Positions 62,225 through 64,000 of a stretch of DNA of 64,000 bases are shown here, in pieces. A program made the position numbers and the translations under genes. The stretch's first letter is position 1, and each line of letters begins with the position of its first letter. Origin of the DNA: Pseudomonas putida (lineage in GTDB: Bacteria; Pseudomonadota; Gammaproteobacteria; Pseudomonadales; Pseudomonadaceae); the NCBI RefSeq assembly GCF_002741075.1, contig NZ_CP016634.1, forward strand, positions 2,154,501 through 2,218,500, written 5' to 3'. Below the pieces are notes generated by a model. It did no database searches. It saw nothing but the letters and a program-made list of their open reading frames with translations, and was not told the DNA's origin.

Positions 62225-63673
62225 GTGAAACTTCAAGACACCACACTGCTGCGCCAGCAAGCCTACATCGACGGGCGCTGGTGCGACGCCGACAGCGGCC
62301 AGACCCTGGCGGTCAATGACCCGGCCAGCGGCGAGCTGCTCGGCCACGTACCCCTGATGGGCGGCGCCGAAGCCGTGCGCGCCATCGAAGCCGCCGAAGC
62401 GGCCCTGGCCGACTGGCGCGGCCGTACCGCCAAAGAGCGGGCGAACATCCTGCGCCGTTGGTTCGAACTGCTGCTCGAACACGAGCAGGACCTCGCCCAG
62501 CTGATGACCCGTGAACAGGGTAAGCCCCTGCACGAAGCCCTCGGCGAGATCCGCTACGCCGCCTCCTTCGTCGAATGGTTCGCCGAAGAAGGCAAACGCG
62601 TCTATGGCGACGTGATCCCAAGCCCGGCCAACGACAAGCGCCTGCTGGTGATCAAGCAGGGCATCGGCGTGTGCACCGCGATCACCCCCTGGAACTTCCC
62701 GGCGGCGATGATCACCCGCAAGGTCGCGCCGGCCCTGGCCGCCGGCTGCACCATCGTGGTCAAGCCGGCCAACGAGACCCCGTTCAGCGCCCTGGCCCTG
62801 GCGGAGCTGGCCGAGCGCGCTGGCATCCCTGCCGGTGTGTTCAGTGTGGTCACCGGCGATGCCCCAGCCATCGGCGCCCAGTTCACCGGCCACCCGAGCG
62901 TGCGCAAGCTCAGCTTCACCGGCTCCACCCCGGTGGGTCGCCTGCTCATGGGCCAGTGCGCCGAAACCATCAAGAAGGTCAGCCTGGAACTCGGTGGCAA
63001 CGCCCCGTTCATCGTCTTCGATGACGCCGACATCGAGGCGGCCGTCGAGGGCGCGCTGATCGCCAAGTACCGCAACGCCGGGCAGACCTGCGTGTGCGTC
63101 AACCGCTTCTATGTCCACGACAGCGTCTACGAGCGCTTCGCTCAGCGCTTCGTCGAGCGCGTGCGCGCCCTGGCCGTCGGCCATGGCAACACCGAAGGCA
63201 CGCAGATCGGCCCGCTGATCAGCGACAAGGCCGTGGCCAAGGTGCGCAGCCTGATCGACGACGCCACCGGCAAAGGCGCCAGCGTGCTGCTGGGCGGTAA
63301 GGCCCACGCACTGGGCGGGCAGTTCTTCGAGCCGACCGTGCTCGCCGACATCGCCCCGGGCATGGAGCTGCTGCAGGAGGAAATCTTCGGCCCGGTGGCC
63401 GCCTTGGTGCGCTTCACCACCGATGACGAAGTGATCGAGCTGGCCAACGCCACTCAATACGGCCTGGCGGCGTACTTCTACAGCCGCGACCTGGCCCGAG
63501 TGTTCCGCGTGGCCGAGCGCCTGGAGTACGGCATGGTCGGCATCAACACCGGGCTGATCTCCAACGAGGTCGCGCCATTCGGTGGCGTCAAACAATCGGG
63601 CCTGGGCCGCGAAGGCTCCAAGTACGGCATCGAGGATTATCTGGAAATCAAGTACCTGTGCCTCGCCGTCTGA
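62225..63673 (+). CDS. NAD(P)-dependent semialdehyde dehydrogenase (GabD-like; probable malic semialdehyde dehydrogenase)
   Basis: A 482-residue aldehyde dehydrogenase of the succinate-semialdehyde dehydrogenase group: CTAITPWNFPAAMITRKVAP, VVKPANETPFSALALAELAE, the catalytic Glu in LELGGNAPFIVFDDADIEAA, the catalytic Cys in NAGQTCVCVNRFYVH and EVAPFGGVKQSGLGREGSKY. It starts at GTG 62225, with GGAG 8 bases upstream. Its place between the CntA and CntB genes implies oxidation of malic semialdehyde to malate; with L-carnitine as source the product should be the D (R) isomer. Confidence 0.9.
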   Translation: MKLQDTTLLRQQAYIDGRWCDADSGQTLAVNDPASGELLGHVPLMGGAEAVRAIEAAEAALADWRGRTAKERANILRRWFELLLEHEQDLAQLMTREQGKPLHEALGEIRYAASFVEWFAEEGKRVYGDVIPSPANDKRLLVIKQGIGVCTAITPWNFPAAMITRKVAPALAAGCTIVVKPANETPFSALALAELAERAGIPAGVFSVVTGDAPAIGAQFTGHPSVRKLSFTGSTPVGRLLMGQCAETIKKVSLELGGNAPFIVFDDADIEAAVEGALIAKYRNAGQTCVCVNRFYVHDSVYERFAQRFVERVRALAVGHGNTEGTQIGPLISDKAVAKVRSLIDDATGKGASVLLGGKAHALGGQFFEPTVLADIAPGMELLQEEIFGPVAALVRFTTDDEVIELANATQYGLAAYFYSRDLARVFRVAERLEYGMVGINTGLISNEVAPFGGVKQSGLGREGSKYGIEDYLEIKYLCLAV

Positions 63674-63735
63674 GCGAGCCAGTATCTGTGCCACGCGGCA
63701 GGGCCTGCCGCGTGATCTGCAAGTCGAGGTGAACC

Positions 63736-64000
63736 ATGGCCAAGCAATACGAAATGTTCAAGGTGCGTGTCACCGACGTGGAACAGGCCACGCCGCTGAT
63801 CAAGCGCTTCACCCTGGCCCGCGAAGACGGCGCCACCCTGCCCGCCTTCACCGGCGGCAGCCACGTCATCGTGCAGATGCAGTCAGCCTGCGGCAACCAG
63901 TTCAGCAACGCCTACTCGCTGATGAGCGACCCACGAAACCTGGCCAGCTACCAGATCGGTGTGCGCCTGGAAGAGCAATCCAAGGGCGGCTCGGCCTTCA
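63736..64000 (+). CDS. cntB: Carnitine monooxygenase reductase CntB type (partial, cut by window end)
   Basis: The first 88 codons of a PDR/VanB-family reductase: FKVRVTDVEQATPLIKRFTLA, LPAFTGGSHVIVQM and NAYSLMSDP (the FMN-binding RxYS-like motif reads NAYSL). The full protein would carry FMN, NAD(H) and C-terminal plant-type [2Fe-2S] domains and pass electrons to the Rieske oxygenase. GAGGTG precedes the start. Confidence 0.83.
   Translation, partial: MAKQYEMFKVRVTDVEQATPLIKRFTLAREDGATLPAFTGGSHVIVQMQSACGNQFSNAYSLMSDPRNLASYQIGVRLEEQSKGGSAF

Noticed and set aside
59249..63694. A 4.4-kb open frame on the minus strand opposite the BCCT, cntA and dehydrogenase genes
   Set aside because: It is antisense to three well-recognised genes, its translation is low-complexity (rich in V, A, H, G, Q) with no domain, and such shadows are expected in GC-rich coding DNA.

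Overview
The window is high-GC DNA (about 64% by eye) with dense, short-spaced genes and many copies of the roughly 25-35 bp palindromic REP element (core GGAGCGGGTTTACCCGC) typical of the Pseudomonas putida group. Gene content (creatinase, a DOPA-specific-type decarboxylase, a quiC-type dehydroshikimate dehydratase, glutamine-amidotransferase-like AraC regulators) fits a P. putida-group soil pseudomonad chromosome. No rRNA, tRNA, CRISPR, phage or insertion sequence was seen. The window is a mosaic of small catabolic and transport modules, most with their own regulator.

Region 0-10 kb: the end of aroQ with an overlapping quinate/shikimate dehydrogenase; a TetR regulator divergent from an amidohydrolase and an MFS transporter; a periplasmic thioredoxin/DUF2790 pair divergent from an OmpR/EnvZ-type two-component system; DoxX; phosphatidylserine synthase pssA. 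Region 10-17 kb: a creatine-use module (CahR-type regulator, MHS transporter, creatinase) and katG. Region 17-25 kb: EamA transporter, PAS-GGDEF-EAL protein, small exported or acetyltransferase proteins, a second GATase1-AraC regulator. Region 22.8-30 kb: TetR, quiC, a shikimate/quinate-type transporter, DOPA decarboxylase, LysR. Region 30-38.7 kb: YebC-family protein; an aminophosphonate-type module (FAD oxidoreductase, OPA-type transporter, LysR); trans-aconitate methyltransferase; Rrf2 regulator; a gene remnant with its terminator; a chemoreceptor.

Region 38.8-56.8 kb is the most interesting. A GntR/FCD regulator is embedded in a cluster that encodes a two-component luciferase-like flavin monooxygenase (with two near-duplicate flavin reductases), a DUF1185 'amino acid synthesis' protein, an alpha/beta hydrolase, an aldehyde dehydrogenase, a carboxymuconolactone-decarboxylase-fold protein and a Nudix hydrolase. 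NCS1 permeases lie on both sides. Further on are a DUF1330 protein, a RibBX-type riboflavin gene and a polyamine-type ABC importer. Five copies of one operator (perfect form ATGGTATACCAT) sit in the promoters of the NCS1 permease, the monooxygenase operon, the DUF1185 operon, the DUF1330/ribBX pair and the ABC importer. They tie these units into one regulon spread over about 18 kb. The enzyme set resembles RutA/RutF (uracil), TgnB/TgnA (trigonelline) and PyrA/PyrE (pyridine) ring-opening systems, so I infer catabolism of an unidentified N-heterocycle, with flavin supply (RibBX) co-induced.

Region 57-64 kb looks like a carnitine pathway: BCCT transporter, CntA-type Rieske oxygenase, semialdehyde dehydrogenase and the start of the CntB reductase, next to a tartrate/D-malate dehydrogenase with a LysR regulator. 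Stereochemistry predicts that L-carnitine gives D-malate, which would make that dehydrogenase the exit to pyruvate. The transporter and oxygenase promoters share a GTTAAC-N12-GTTAAC repeat.
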